Assembly: GCA_022829145.1 (NCBI GenBank) | Contig: CM040748.1 | Location: forward strand, 29,774,501-29,838,500 | Direction: 5' to 3' | DNA: 64,000 nucleotides | Origin: Albula goreensis | Lineage: Eukaryota > Chordata > Actinopteri > Albuliformes > Albulidae | In this document: positions 35,801 through 50,500 of the stretch, piece by piece | Layout: each line of letters opens with the position of its first letter | Numbering within the stretch: position 1 is the first letter of the stretch | Made by a program: the position numbers and the translations under genes | The notes under the pieces: model-generated | What the model was told of the DNA's origin: nothing | What the model saw: the letters and a program-made list of their open reading frames with translations, nothing else | The model's database searches: none

Positions 35801-37326
35801 TGACTTCTCCAAAGTTAGCAGATTACAAACGGCCATTCACATTTCCTATGAAGAATTACTATCTGAATAAGGAAGATTCAGAGCTGTTTTTAGGCTATCA
35901 AAAACCTAGTCGATGACCCGACTCGGTCCCTTGTACGAGCCGTGCAATCTGAAAAATAGGCACCAGACGGACAACTGTTCCTGTGGGCAGTGGCACGGGC
36001 CAACATTTGGACTCCAAACTGGGGAGAAAATGGCAAAGACTGATCTCTCCAAATGACTTAACTCATGTAATTTGACTACACCTCAATAAAAAATGTCCAA
36101 ATTTTTTTAAAAATCTAGTAAAATATATGACTAGAGAAAATGAAATGGCCCAAATATGTGTACTGGGCATTGTGATGTTTGTGGTGGAGTCTGATCAAGA
36201 GCGCTCTTTTGTGTGAGACGTAAGTAAAGGATTGGCCAAATGGGAAAAGCTTAACTGTCCCGAGCTTACCACTAAACGGCCCTTCAAGCAGTCTTCCCAA
36301 AGCCAACACAGTTTACGATTTAGCCTACCCTGCAGCCAACCGACTTCAGTACACTTATGAGAAGGAAAAACTTTCAACATAATGTGTGAAATATAAACAT
36401 AATATGCGAAATATAAACATTTTGGTGTATCTGACTTACCAGTTCTCCTGTACCTTGCTTTTATAAAAATGGAAGACCAGTGTGTATATCGGGTCTGTGC
36501 ATTGGTTGATTTGAATTCTCTTGGAGCGGTAGAAGCACTTAAATGTGACTCCCATGAATTCTGCTGAAGAAGCACCTGGCCCCCGGAGGCAATATGCATT
36601 AAGTTTGACTCTGTTTGATGACATTACACTGAAAACATGTTGTCCTGATCCAGCCTGAGAACAGTGTCTTCCTCAACTTAACCACACCTTTGCAGGGACG
36701 ATGAGGTCAGCACAGGAAATGATGTCACAGCCTGCATGTGCCTGAAAATCTTTATTCCAGGAAATAAATTTGAGACACATGGTTTGCATTGCTGGGGTTT
36801 TCTAGGATCTGGCCTTCCTGGAGGTTAAGGACAGAAGAGCCCATTCACCCTCCTCGCCATGTGTTTACTGGTTCTGCCAGCTGATTGGATCCCCCCTCAT
36901 CCCCGGCAGGGTCGTCCCCCTCTCATGTTTCACCGGTCGGAATCGCTCTCCTTGGTTTCTCCCCTGGCCGTGTTGAAAACCCAGTTCCTGGGTGGGTTCA
37001 TTTATTATTGAAAAGCTGCTAATGTGGCAGGGATCCAAGCACCGGCTCTGAAAACGACTTTTTTTGGGTTTTACTGTGTAATTTGTAAAGTGCATTTCAA
37101 TTTCCTGGAGCTGACTCCAGTAACGGTCAATGGTGTGGCTTTCCTATGCTACCCCAGCTGTTTCAATTTGCTTTCATCCTGTCTGCATCATCACCCAGCT
37201 TAGTGTGATTTTCAAACCCACGAGGCCCAACGCCTATCAATATCCTCCAAGGCCAGGGGCGCACCCCCAACTGTTCCAACGCGTGCAAACAAAACATTAA
37301 AATGACCCTCTAGAAGAGGGTTGCAA
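26841..37326. other. No gene recognised
   Basis: Over 10 kb of AT-rich sequence with only short open frames, a poly-C run near 32,410-32,425 and simple A/T runs. Conserved non-coding elements may exist but cannot be judged from one sequence. Confidence 0.5.
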
Positions 37327-37470
37327 GGTAGTATAATGGTTAGGAAGCTGGGGTTAATATATGTTCGGGGCACTGCAGTTTTGTTCCTTGAACACAGCAC
37401 TTAAATATAGTTAAATACTTAAATGTAACTGTAATGTAATCTGCAAGAGACAATGGAATACATTATCATA
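37327..37470 (+). mobile_element. Degraded tRNA-derived SINE
   Basis: GTAGTATAATGGTTAGGAAG and a later TTCGGGGCACTGCAG resemble the head of the same SINE type as at 20,575, with an internal deletion and a diverged tail. Confidence 0.45.
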
Positions 37471-37952
37471 CTCCAATGGGGGCTACTTCATAAAAACATA
37501 TACCCTAAGAAAAGGATGCACAATTATATTCAAACTAACATTCCCCTCAACAAGCAACATCGCAGTAGGTTATACCATACCAATGGCCTTATTCATAGTA
37601 ATTATATTTAAACTAAAATGGTCTTGCACTACGTTATCTATTCTGAAATAACAACAGAATTCAAATGTTTAAATCATCTGTGGGTTTTATTTTCAGGTAG
37701 GTGTTCGTGACAGCCTGGTCATTTTCCTGTAGAGGTCAACTGCCAGAAAAATCTCAAGGGTTCCCTCTCAGCACTCAAACCCCCCAGAGTGTCTGGTTGA
37801 GATTTGAGAGATAGACGTTTCCTGGGAACATTAGCATGGCCGGACAGAGGTCAAAGTTCAAGATCCACTTGACCTGTTGAACGCTCTGTGCAGATTAGCG
37901 GTATCAGTCCGAGCATCCCGGAAAACTTCAAGCAGGGCACTCCACAAAGTCT

Positions 37953-38578
37953 TTTATTTACGACGATGCCGCGGTAGGCCGGCCTCAACCCGTACGGCCG
38001 TACCCGGGATCACAGGGGAAGAGGGCCGCAATTGTGGCCGTCCAGTTTTTAACAAGCGGAAAGATGAGAATGAAAGTTTTAGTTATGTCTCATATTGTTC
38101 TGAAGCCAAAAATGAAAGCACAAGAGAGTCCTTTATGTGGCATAAAAGTCTTCGCCCGGCAGCGATTCGTGCCGAATACTTCAAAGACAACGTTCATACC
38201 AGCACATTCCAGAGGGACATTTTCTTCTTCAAAAAAAGAAAGAAAGAAAAAAAAGCCCAACTTCCTGGACAACTACAATACACACTCACAGCTGAAAGGT
38301 CAATAAGATACTTGTGATGAGAAGCTGGTAGGAACCGATTCTGCATTGCTGTGAAGTCATTCTCACATACGGTTTCAGTTCAGTAGATTTAAAACTAAAA
38401 TAAAGAATTCTTCAATAGGAAGAATAGATAAATTAGCGATCCTCGTCAAACATCGAAGAATGCTGCTTGTATAATCTCAGCTCGTCCAAAGGACCCCACT
38501 ATCGAGAGCCAGACGGTCCCATCGTGACGACGCACACACAAACATCACCGTATTCCGCCTATACCTTAGAAGGTGTGC
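37953..38578 (-). other. esf1: Probable ESF1 3' UTR with a distal polyadenylation signal
   Basis: No coding similarity is seen between the ESF1 stop codon (38579-38581) and a minus-strand AATAAA (TTTATT on plus at 37953-37958), about 620 bases downstream. This is the first canonical signal I found in the right orientation, so it is the likely 3' UTR end. The plus-strand reading frames at 37,877-38,317 overlap this stretch and resemble no protein I know. A CpG-rich patch lies at about 37,965-38,045. Confidence 0.35.
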
Positions 38579-41500
38579 CTATTTCGTTTTCTGCTTCTTC
38601 CTGGCCTGGAACTGTTCCGTTTTGTTCTTGATGGACTTGATGAGCATGGACAGGCTGGGGTCCATGGCTTTCTTGGGCTCGGCGATGGTCGCTTCCTGTT
38701 CCAGCTCCCGCTGCTTCCTCTTGACGGCCTCCTCCTGGGTGCGCTGCTCCTCCGCCCGGCGCCGCTGCTTCTCCTCCAGGATGCTCTGTGTGGCTTTGGT
38801 CTTCCGGTAGCTTGGGTCAGACGGGTCCAGGTTGTACAGGTGCGAGGTGAACATTGCCTGGAAACGGGGGTCCTTCACGTCCACCTGTCAGCCAATCACC
38901 AAACAGAAAATTTTTAATGACAAGTGGCTTTTTCTGAAATGTATGGATGTATCCATTTAGAAACAAGTTAAAGACTTTGTTCATTGTTCATTAAACGATA
39001 ATGGACAAATGGTTGATTTAGTCTTGTACATTGCATATTAAATGTAAGAATTTCTCTGTCAAGGGTTTCCACTTAAATCAGATTCATATTTTCTGTGACT
39101 TTTCAATATTTTAATTTTTTTCAAGGACTTCTTTCTGGTGAAAGTGTCAGGACTATTTGACGCAAATTTGGCAATGGACACATTATGCTCTGAATATTCT
39201 CTATCAACTAAAAGGAGCACACTTCACGCTCCAGCGGCCATTTTCTTTTGGCAGCATTGGTAATGTGCAGACCAGAATCCCCTCATCCAATTACTTACAG
39301 GAGGGTTATCAACACGCTGATATTTGAAGGCTGTGAACGTATTTCACTAGCTGTCAATGCTAATTTTCCCCGACTTTTACATTTTCAATCCTTTCCCGAG
39401 ATGTGAACATTTCCAAGGACCTTGAAGGACAACGGAAACCCTGCTCTCTGTAATTAGAGATTTTATTTATATATAAATTCTATATAATTCTATACATTTT
39501 CTAAATAAGCATATACCTGAGATTTATGAGAAGAGAAACTTCAATACCAAGGTAAAGAATAAGAATAGGGGCTATGGTCAAACCTTTGTTAATGAGAACT
39601 GACAGTAGGCCGGAGAGGATAAAATGATAGCAACAGTGACCATGGTATGACCATCCAGAATGCGAATGCTGATCGCGGTTAAACCATGCTGGTTGTGACC
39701 ATAGCTGAACTGTTGACGGTCGCTATTCACATAGTGAAACAGTGAGCAGAAGTGTGCTGAACGTGAACAGTGACCGTATGAGGACCGTGGTGAAGGTTCT
39801 GACCTTGAACTCATCCTCTTCCAGCAGCTCGTTCTTCTTCTGCAGCTTCTTCTTCTTCTTCTTGCTGAGGTTCTGCTGCTCCACGATCTTGTCGTAGTTG
39901 AAATGCTTGTGCTTGTCGTCGTCTTCGTCGTCCATCAGCAGCGCCATCTCCGCCTGGAAACGGACAAAAACCACACTCTCCATCAAAGTCTGACTCTAGA
40001 CACAGCAACAGAGCGATGGCACAGAAACAGCTTTGAAACCCTGTTTATGGTTAACTTAAAACTTAGAAAACTATGGCCAGATTCTGAGTAAACACACAGA
40101 AAAGGCACTTACTGTAGCAAGAGTTACTGAACACTCTCAGAGAAGGTTGGTCTTTCAAATGTCATATACTAAAAGCCTCTTGCAATTCAACCACTTCTCT
40201 ATGGAGTTTACACAGAATTTCTGTTTTCAAATATCGCCATTTCCATAGACCCACTAACACTGAGGCGATGAGATTAGAAAAGCCTGAACTTAAAAGCGCT
40301 TATCAATCTCATTTGTAAGACTCTCACCAGTCTTACAGTAGAAGGGTACTGGTGCTGGACAGCTATGGGATGTGCTGGATTTTGTTATTACACAGATTAA
40401 TTATTACAACTGATTACCTCCCCTGGTTTCTTGGATGAGTTTGCTGCTTGTTTTAAGGTGTAAACAAAAAACACCCTGTACCTATAGTACTGGGGCTTGG
40501 CACCCCTGGTTTGGATCTGTCCATCTCTGTAGGAAAGTCCCTTGAAGAGTTAAACCTGACTCATTACTTGTGATTCGTCTCTCTAATTAGACGTAAAAAG
40601 TGAGTTACTGTTATGACCTGGTTCCCAGGAGACCGAAAAACTCAGCTGGGGTTAATGTTCGTGGGGCTAGGAGTCATGTATGAGGAGTGAGACAGCAGAT
40701 TCAGCCATTCGCCATTTCAACGAAATGATGCTGGTTTAGCATCCATCTCAGTCACGAAACTCACCCTCTGTTTCTCCAGTTCTGCTTCCTCCTCCGGCGT
40801 TCTCTCCTCCTCCTTGGCCTTCTTTTTCTTCTTGGTCTTGGACTTGCTCGCCAGCTCCGTTCCTGCGTGCGGTAGAGGCGGGTACGCGTTAAGAGACACG
40901 CAAGCCTGGTTCTGCTTTAGTACGTCCCTCTCAAGTAAAGAGGTACCACAGAAAAGCTGACGCAGCCAGTGACCTCAGCGCTCCGCGCGAGGCCTGCTTG
41001 CTTTGTGTGAGGATTGTTTACTACGGTTACTGCCCTCAGTGGTTTGTTCTCTTTGGAAACATAAAAGGACAAAACGATTCTGGAAAAAAAAATCATTTTT
41101 CCCTACACGGTCCTCTTCTGTGTACATCAAAGCCTTGAAAATGACGGCTGTTTGGTTGTCTTTTTTGTTTCCAAAGTACTATTTAGTTTTATTACCGGGT
41201 CCATTTTTCAGACAAAAAAATACTGAAGAAAAGCTAATCAAATGATAAATCTTTCAGCTGATTAGGCCAAAGGATTGTTTAGACCCAAAGATTTTATTAT
41301 TTTAAATCACGTCCAAGACTGAAATTCATTTATTAACTTAATGTGGGGACTCGAAACTGAACTTTGGTGCTGAACCATATATATGAATGATATAAAGTAA
41401 ATACTGACAGAGTGGTTCTGTTTCCAACTGACTCCAGCATCTGTGAATAGCAGTTTTGAGATCCAGGAAAGAAACGCACCAGAGAGAACTCGAATCCCAG

Positions 41501-44500
41501 AACTCACCTTCCAGCTCTTCAGCGAAGAAGGGGTCGTTGAGGTCGACGTCTGGAGGCAGTTCGTCATCGCTCAGGTCGGGCTGTTCAGTGGCCTGCGAGA
41601 GAGAAAGATCCATGAGGAACACAGCTGTGAATCTCAAATGATCCAGCCATTTCAGCATAAGGAATACACTATGTATGCATACAGTTGACTCGTAAAGTGT
41701 TGCCTTTTGGCCTCTGGGTGGCTCACATACCAAAGACACTTGTTCAGAAAGCAAGCTTCAGTCCTGAGACTGGGTGTTTGAGTCTCAGCCTCGCCTTTGC
41801 CAGCTATGGCCAGAGGTCTGCATTGAAAACAATGACAAGGCCTCTCCGGGGAATATTATTGGGTGAGCTGCCTATTTCAGCTGGTCTCACGGCTCTCTAG
41901 CGGCCACTTCTGGTCAGACTGAGAAAAACAGTTGACTGGGTAGAGTGGAACAGGACTACAGTGGTCAAGGTTTGTCCAGCAGGGGGTGCCACCCAATGTA
42001 GGAAAAAGAGTGCTGGACTTGAGATGAGATGAGAGAAGACTTGCAGATCTGAGGGCATCAATATTTATACAGGCAGCATATGAAAAAAAAAAAAAAAAAA
42101 ATGCATATTTTCCAGACTCTATCAGAGATTGAATGGAGACCACTGAAATGGTGACTGCATGCAACCACTTTCAGACGAGCTGCTTTGTTTGGGAGATGAA
42201 AATTAGCAGAAATGAGCACAAATAGAAAATTTTTGTACAAAAACTGCTTTCACATTAAACACCTACTTATAGACACGATTATGTTGGTATCAATTGGTTA
42301 TCAATGTAACCAATACTGGCGTGTGCAAAAGCACCCAAACAAGACATTACCAAGGGTCTGTGTGCTAACGTACAGCCTATAGTCACATAGTGACACATAG
42401 CTGGTGCTGGACCTTTGGGTAAACTTTTTTTTTTTGGAGTAGTACTGAGAGCAATTCCCCCCCCCCCCCCCAAAAAAAAAAAAAAAGAACCCACACAGTG
42501 AGAATGGCTTAGTACTGGGATCAAAAGCAAAGACCTGAGTGGATCTTGCCGTTTATTTTTCTTTAATCATATGCACTGGGTAATGTTGTTTATTTTGGCT
42601 TTGTATGGGGCCTGATGAAAAAATGTGATGGTGCCATTAACAGAGAAAGAGAAAAAGACTATGAACCACTGCCTGGGGGCCGACCTCAGTTGTGCTTCAC
42701 ATTTCCGTATGCGCTTTCGCTGGGGGTGGGATATCACGTAAAATCAGCATCCTGCTTTGGTCTCTACTCCGCAGATAAGCGTTCACGCAAAGCAAAACCA
42801 GGAAAAATTTTGAGTGAGTTATGCACTCTTCATCATGAAAGTCATACTGTCTTTTTTGATGGCAAAAGTGATACTTTTATCTATCAAAGTCTTGCCCGTC
42901 GCCCAGAGGTCAATGTATGATAACAGGCTTCACTTGTGGCTTGGGTTGACTGAGCAAACCGCAAAATAAAAGGAGTTCTGTGGCGTAGATGTGATTTCAT
43001 GCAAAAATCATCTTAAATTTAAAATTTTCATAGCATTTACATGTTACAGGATAAACACCACCTTATGAATGATGAATGACTCCAGAACGCCATACCTCCT
43101 TCAGTTTGGCTTTCTTCTGCTTCTTCTTCTCCTTCTTTTTCTCCAAGAACTCCTCCCATGGGGTCAGCTTGTCCTTTCCTTCCAGCTTCTTCTTCACCAG
43201 CTGCTCAGTCGTCTCCTTCAGACCTGGAGCAAACAAAACGAACAGAGGCACAAGGTTTTGGGGGGGTGGTGAAGAAGTCTTCCTTTCTGTCACAATGTCA
43301 GCTTCAAACAATATTTACGCTAAAGCGAGTGTCTGTCACGGCCACTTTCAAGCTGTCTGTCAATGGACGCAATGAACGAGAAAAACAGGAACGTGCTGCG
43401 AACGTTTGCACTCTCTTTCGTGGCTGAGATGGAGACCAGCTGATGAAGAGCGAGGTCGATTAAGTGTTACCACGATTAATCCGCTAGCCGTTCCTAGCCT
43501 GGGCCTTAGCACCGGCAGCCCGGGGGAGGCCGGGCGCTTTTTTCACCCTGAACGCGAAAACATGCATGTTTCAGCTGGACATGACAGCTCAGAGCACCGT
43601 GACAATCTGCGGAGGTATGCTGGCCGACCGCTCGCCCCCGAAGGTTTTTGATTACGCCATTTGCATGAGAGCGAACGCTTCTCTCTCGCACGCGCGCGGG
43701 AGCGGACCCTCTCAGGAACAGCCTGTGCCGCTGCCAAGTTTCAGCGGAAATCGAAGGGTAATGAGTGCTGCTACGACTCCCCGGTGCAGCGTGGGAGAAA
43801 TTCCAAACTTGTTTGAGATTTACCTTGATATTACCAGAACTGTAACAAAAAGGCATTAAATTAGCTATTATTTTAACTCTAACATCTTGAGAAAAAAACT
43901 TTTAAAAAGTAAACTTACAACCAATACATTGAATAGTTTTCTTCTTTCCCCAGATTGGGCACCTAATTATTCCCACTCCCACCCACACGTTCAGCTCCTA
44001 CTGTCCAGTTTTGATCATTTTTTTTTTTTTTTTTTAAATACCAATTAGCTACTTTGGCCCTTAGTACTACCCAGGGACTTGCAAAGTGGGATAAAGCCAA
44101 CTGATGCAGAACTAGCATTGTCAAAACATTAATGACTATGGCTTTGTTACTTAGACAACAAACAACGGTCTGTTCTTAAAGCATCCATAGTGCTGTGTAG
44201 AAACGGTCTCTAAAATATGCAGAGTCTCTTTAAATCTACAGAGAAGGTTAAGAGGTCGCCGGTACCCACTGCTATGAAGGTGTGGAGAAGCAGAAGGGTG
44301 AGAGCGCTCTGTTAGAATCCACTTTCTTGTGACACAAAATGGACTCTCTCTCTGAATGTTTTTGATCTGTTTCTGTGTGAAGTTTTTTATTGTTATTGTG
44401 TACGCGATGTTTAGTGTGATGAGGGAGTTTCAAAGTTGGGATCAAAAAACAACTACTACGGATTCAAAATTCATTCACACATTTGGAATGAATTACTTGC

Positions 44501-47500
44501 CCTCAAAATGCTACACATCCTATCTTTTTAACATGGTGTAGGCAGGGTGTGCCTTGGTGTGGAAAAATCATGTTGTAAATTCTGAGTTACGTGCGAAAAC
44601 AAACATCGGACCGTTTGGCTGTAGAACGGAGCTCATCTCGGAGGAATTCTGTGCAAGGGAACGCTGAAGCATGCTGCATTTTTCATGTGAGCTGGCGAGC
44701 TGGCTTCCACCCACAGCCAAAAGTCATTGTCATAACCTGGTTTTACCCCATCCTCTTCCAGAGTGCCTGTTTAATTTAGGGCCCAATGCATCATCAATCT
44801 CAATCACAGACCTGTCAGAAGGACCACAATTACCAGCGACTTATGGCTTTCGCTAGATGAACGCGCTCCGATGATAGCTGTTATGGGACTGACGCATCTG
44901 TCCTCCATGTTACGGGGGCTGAGGGTTGACTCTCTGAGGTGGAGGATATTTGCAACAGCATAAACCAGCAACAGAATGAAACTATTGGCTGATATGTAAT
45001 CCACTTCAAACCTGGCAACTGCTGACAGGGGGACAAAACAAGACCTCACCAAAAATGGCTTTGTCTAAGTTTTTTTATTTATTAAAAAAAAACAGATTTT
45101 TGATTATTATAACAACAGCCAAGCAATGTTTTCAGCGTGTCTTGTTTTCACTTTAGGTTCTTTGAAAAAGACCCGCACAGCTGCAAGTTGTACTTCTGTT
45201 GTATAATGATTAGGAAGATATGCCTCCAGAATCGCTCTGCAGATATCAACATTTCATTATTTCAGAACTGCGTTCAATGTAAAGGCTATTTAGTTACATT
45301 TTGTGGACAAACTAACAAACTAACCTGTGCACCAATGGTCCAAAGCCTTCACACAAGTATTAGCAGATATATACTGTATTTCCTTCTTTAAGTAATTGAT
45401 TAACTATGTGGCATGAATCTGGATTTTGCTATAACAAGTCTCAGTTGTCTAGTCTTGGTCATCCAGCTCTTCTGTACATGTTTGTTCATCTTGCTTCAAT
45501 TTACAGCATGTGAGTGAATGAAGTATCTTATTCATATAACTGCATTATATGCAAATGTTAATAATGTTAATTTTCTTGCCTGATTTAAGGGGTTACATAC
45601 CAGCTCAGAACATGATTTGGAAAATGTATTTGTTTGTTCAGCCATCGATTTAAGGTCAGAGTGATAGGCAGTATTGATATAATGAAAAAGATGGTACATA
45701 TAATGGTATTATATGTACAACTGAGCTCTCTCTTTTTTATACAGTGCTGCCCTCTGGAGGTTATGCCGGTGTACTGCACAAAAAGAAGAACATGGTCTGG
45801 GAACAGCTGGATTCAGAAGGCATGTCTGAGATGGCCTGAATTCCTTCAATACCTCAAAGGACCGGCTTGGCCAGTCATTCTCACAAAAAAAATGTAAGTT
45901 CCCCTTTGAAATTCATTGGACCGTTCAACGTTGGACCTTGAAGTAGCTTGCATGCGCGGTAGCATTAATGCACACACGCACGTACACGAACGCACACACC
46001 GAAAATGCACATGCCATAATTACAATGCTGCATATCTACATGCTGACAGGTATATAAGGATCTCTGAGTCCTGTATTGCTGAGGTCATGCTGCACTCGCA
46101 GCCATTTAAATACCCAACGGACGGTAAAAAAACCAGCAGAGCTAATGATGTTAAATTTGCAAAGCCTTGCAGGGCTGTCACCTCATTTGATTTAGGAACA
46201 ACATTATTTCACCGCATCGGAGATTGGGCCGACTCTCTAATTACACTGACTCATTTAATCTGTCAAAGTGAGCCCCCGCCTGATTTTATCCATATTTTAT
46301 TAATTCGCCGGCACTGTGGACCTTGAAGATGTTCCATCTTCGGGAAAAAATGAGCCTTTTCTGAACATTTATGACTCAAAGCGGCAAATGTCTTCAGATG
46401 CTCAGTCCTCAGTATGTTGCTAATATCTGTAGGGCTCCTCATGAGCTGACCACAAGATTCATATTTTATCAACTTCTTAAGATATGCAAAGATGTAGAAA
46501 CTTCAAATTTTGGTTCTTATGCTTTGATTCTCCCATACTTAAGACTTTTTTCCACAGAGAACTGCTACAAAAAAAATTCTCTACTTCCAAAAGTGACTCA
46601 GGGCAGGAGTACTGATTTAGAATCAGTTATGTCTTTTCACCACATTATGGATTCATTTGGGATAATGACAGTAGAAACCTGATCTTAGATCAGAACTCAT
46701 ACTCTGATATGCTTTTATGAAATATTTAATGATATGCTGGCCTTGATGTCCAAGTGCACACCCAGTAAATGGAAAATGCAGGATAGCAAGGCCTACCTGG
46801 CACCCAGGTTATCTCCATCTCCATGGCTTTGTCCTGCTGCTTCCTGTCTTTGTCCTGAATGCCCTTCAGAAGGTCTCTGTACTTGTTTATCTGTTTAGCA
46901 TCGCTTTTCTTGGACTTCTTTCCTACTTTCATGACATCCACCTTTTCAGCTGTGACAAATTGTACACAAAATGTATTCATTTCATATGTACAAAAACTTT
47001 AATAATATTCCCATGACAAATTCTCAAAAGTCCCATCCCCAGACCCCCTTCATTATGCATACCTGCCAGCTCCTCTTCCTCCTCACCCTCCTCTTCCTCC
47101 TCACTGGAAGAGGCCAGGTACGCCTGGAAGTCCATGTCCAGGATCTCGTCCTTCTTGAACTTCTTGCTGAGCACGGTGACACGCTCATGATCCGTCTCGT
47201 CCCACGTCACCTCCACCTAGAGGAGGCAATACCGCCACCTGAGGTCAGTCATGGTACTACACCACGAAACTGCTGGCCCATCACATGTAAAATGTACTGA
47301 TGCAAATTCACAGAACAGAACATTTATGTTTGGTGCCATAACAAAATGTTTTCCATCTATATCACATGTTTCCAGAGTTTAGATTTCATTATTAGCAATT
47401 AGCACTTTCCAGTAATACTTTAAAGAATTTTCAGCAAGTTTCCCTTGCTGTGCCCTACTTTTGAAGTTGCAGTCGCTGTTGAGGTGAAGAACTTGGGAGT

Positions 47501-50500
47501 ATAGGAAGCCAGGTCCACATCTGCGGCAACATCTTTTGGCTCCTCATCAAAGGTAACGTCATCCGGAATAAACCTGTTGGAGAAAGACGGGAACCATAAC
47601 ATTTGAGGCGGTGTGTCTAAACAGTGAGGGGATTTGTTATCAGGCTGTGTTTTCCCCAGACAAAGCTCCGGGCCCACACTGACAAATTTTCCTGTCCTCG
47701 CGGCGTAATGGAAAACAATGGGCCATTCGAAAAATAATGAAGCAGATATTTTGACACTTCTGGCTGAGGTTTGAAAGTCTGTTGGATTCAGACAAAAAGA
47801 ACACTGCATTCATTATGAGTCTAATTAAAAGCAGAGAAAAAAAAAAAACAAGTCCATCTTCTCCATACATAACTAGAATGGTTATTTAACCTTGAATTTG
47901 AAAAATTAAGTGAAATATTAGCCCAAGGTCTTTTTATCCCACCAATATAGACCATAATCTGTCTTCTACCTAATCAGTTTTCTGTCTAATAAATATTCTG
48001 TTTCTAACATATGCTTATTCCTTCTGATTAATTCTACCGTAAATGTAAACCATGCCAGAAAAATCTCTAAACAAGTATGAAAGTCACCAGAAATGTGAAG
48101 TCCTGAAACAATGTGGTTTATTCAACTAGAAACAGCGCAGATAAAAAAGACCATATTTATGACTTAGATTGAGCCTGAAAGATTACAAATTATTCGCTGG
48201 AAAACAAAAGATTGTAGCAAGATGGATACGCTCTGAGTTAAATCACGTCTGGAACTGAAAATATGTCTGACATGTCATCAAGAGGGGAGGATTCATCTCA
48301 GAACCACCCTATCGATTGTAAATATTTGGTATTTGGCATTTGGTACAAATTGCGTATCATACTGTGTACCGTTTGATTTTTCCAGAACAAAGTTTTGAAA
48401 TATTTTGATACATGATACACAGGATTCTTTCTAATTTTCCAGCATTTCTTGGAGGTAAAAGAACTGCGGTGCCAATGTTGATTTCTTGATCTTTTCCCAG
48501 CCGCTGCACAAAGCAAGGATCCTCCTATACGCGGTGCCGACAGGGTGACAAAGCTAAGAAGAAATGCGCAAAGCTGGTGGAAGTAGCCATTTCCCAAGTT
48601 TTCTCATTAGATTGCTTTCTTAACAAAATGAAGGATGAGCTCAGGTTGATTTGGTGCTTCAATGTCAGGTTAAATGTGTCTCCCAGATAAAAGCTTCACC
48701 AATATCAACACTATCAATTCTGACTCTTTGTTGCATATCGATCCATGACAGACAAACAAACCAACCAAATGGAAATGAAAGCAAATTTTTTTCTGGCAAT
48801 TCTTATTTAAGACAAAGAGAAAGGGATTTTTCCTCCAATATCCTCATTGGACATTATTAACCGTTAAAAGCTTTGTTTTTGAAAATAGCCCAAAGGCCAA
48901 ACTTCACACTTTGATGACAGTCAGCCAAGACCATAAAAGTTGGTTTCCTCCTTTTCTCACCTGAGGTCAATCATGGAGGAGCTGCTTTCGTACTCAAACC
49001 CGTCACACTCGTCGTAGATCTTGGCTGCCGTCTCTGGCGAGTCGCACTCCACCACGGCGTAGAAGTACCGCATTCGCTTGAACTGGTACTCCCTCATTTT
49101 CTCACGGTAGATCCTGGGAGAAGACAGTGGGCCACACAAACATGTCATGGTTGAAATACGCCGCCTGAGGCCTCGCTGTTTCTGTTGGCCCAAGTCTTAA
49201 GGCCTTTTCCGCAAGGTGCCAGCGGTCTCGTTAATTTTAATGCGAGAAACATGAGACCCCGACGTTCGAAACTTGAAAAGTCCTCGCGCGATATCGGTAT
49301 CTGAGAAAGTCAACAAAACTGGATTGTGGTCTTTAGAAGAAAGACAAAAGAAAAATATTGTTGGACGATTGAGACTACCAAATTGGATGGGCTGTCCCAT
49401 ATTAAAATAAACACACCACCAAGCAAGCCCGGCTCAGCTTGTCTCAAATGTTGGCATGTTTCCCCCTTTCAATGGCTTGCCTTACGCCATCTCGACCATA
49501 ATTGCTGAGATAAGGTTATTGAAACAGCTTTGGTCATTTGTATCTAACGCTCCAACTCTAAAACAACATCATGCCTTTGGCCTAAAAAGACCCTAGCCTT
49601 TGCCATGGGAAACATGTTGAGATATGTCATTCTAGTCAACTTCCGAGGGCCCTGCAGAGACAGACATTGATCTAATGTGGAATGGCCGCGACACTAAAAT
49701 GGCTCCTCTTGTCTTATTTTTATTTGCTTATCTTTTCTTGTGCACTGTGAAGAATTTGAAACAAAACATGTTCTCATATCTCAATGTATTACTCAATATT
49801 GATATTAATCAATTGTGTCATGATATGACCACTTACATACATTACAGAAAAAAGCAACCATAGAAATAACTGATATTGCATTGAAATGAAAAAGAGCTAT
49901 TATAGAACTAAACCACAGAATACAGGTATGATATGTTGGCTTGAGAGCAATGGTACCATGATGCACACACTTTCAACAGCAACTATAAATGTTCTACATT
50001 AGGTTTTCTACTAAAATCAGTCTTATCAGTGGTATTTTTGGTGAATATTTAAGGTGAATTAGCAGAATATCTTTCTAACTTCAATAGTGGCAAATCTAAC
50101 CAGACAACTATGAAGATAATCTGGTGAGAGAAATGCTTTTTGAGGACACATTACAAAATATGAGTCCATGTGAACTTGCACTTGCAGTGATCTTGGCAGT
50201 TAACACGCTTTACCAATGTGTTTCTTGAGTGAACGTCATGTACAAGCATATTAGCTGTTTTGTTAGTAATACCAGCAGAGAATTCCGCTACTTTTGATCT
50301 AACAGGAAATGAAGACAGTGAGTGAAGAATTGACCAATTTTCTGGTCGTACAAGAAAATAGTAGGACGAGTGGGACATATCCCCTTGGTTTTCTCTAATA
50401 CCTGAAACAAAATCCACCCGGTCCTTCAGTGGTTTGCAGAAATAATAATAAAAAAACTTGCAATATGTGCAGAAATGACACCATCAGCTTTCATTAAACA

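Noticed and set aside
37877..38317. Plus-strand open frames of 146 and 90 codons downstream of ESF1
   Set aside because: They overlap the likely ESF1 3' UTR on the opposite strand and resemble no protein family; composition is that of chance frames.
44780..44820. A possible intronic C/D-box snoRNA on the ESF1 strand (TGATGATG near 44,790)
   Set aside because: Only a C-box-like motif is present; I could not place a D box with a terminal stem, so it is not supportable.
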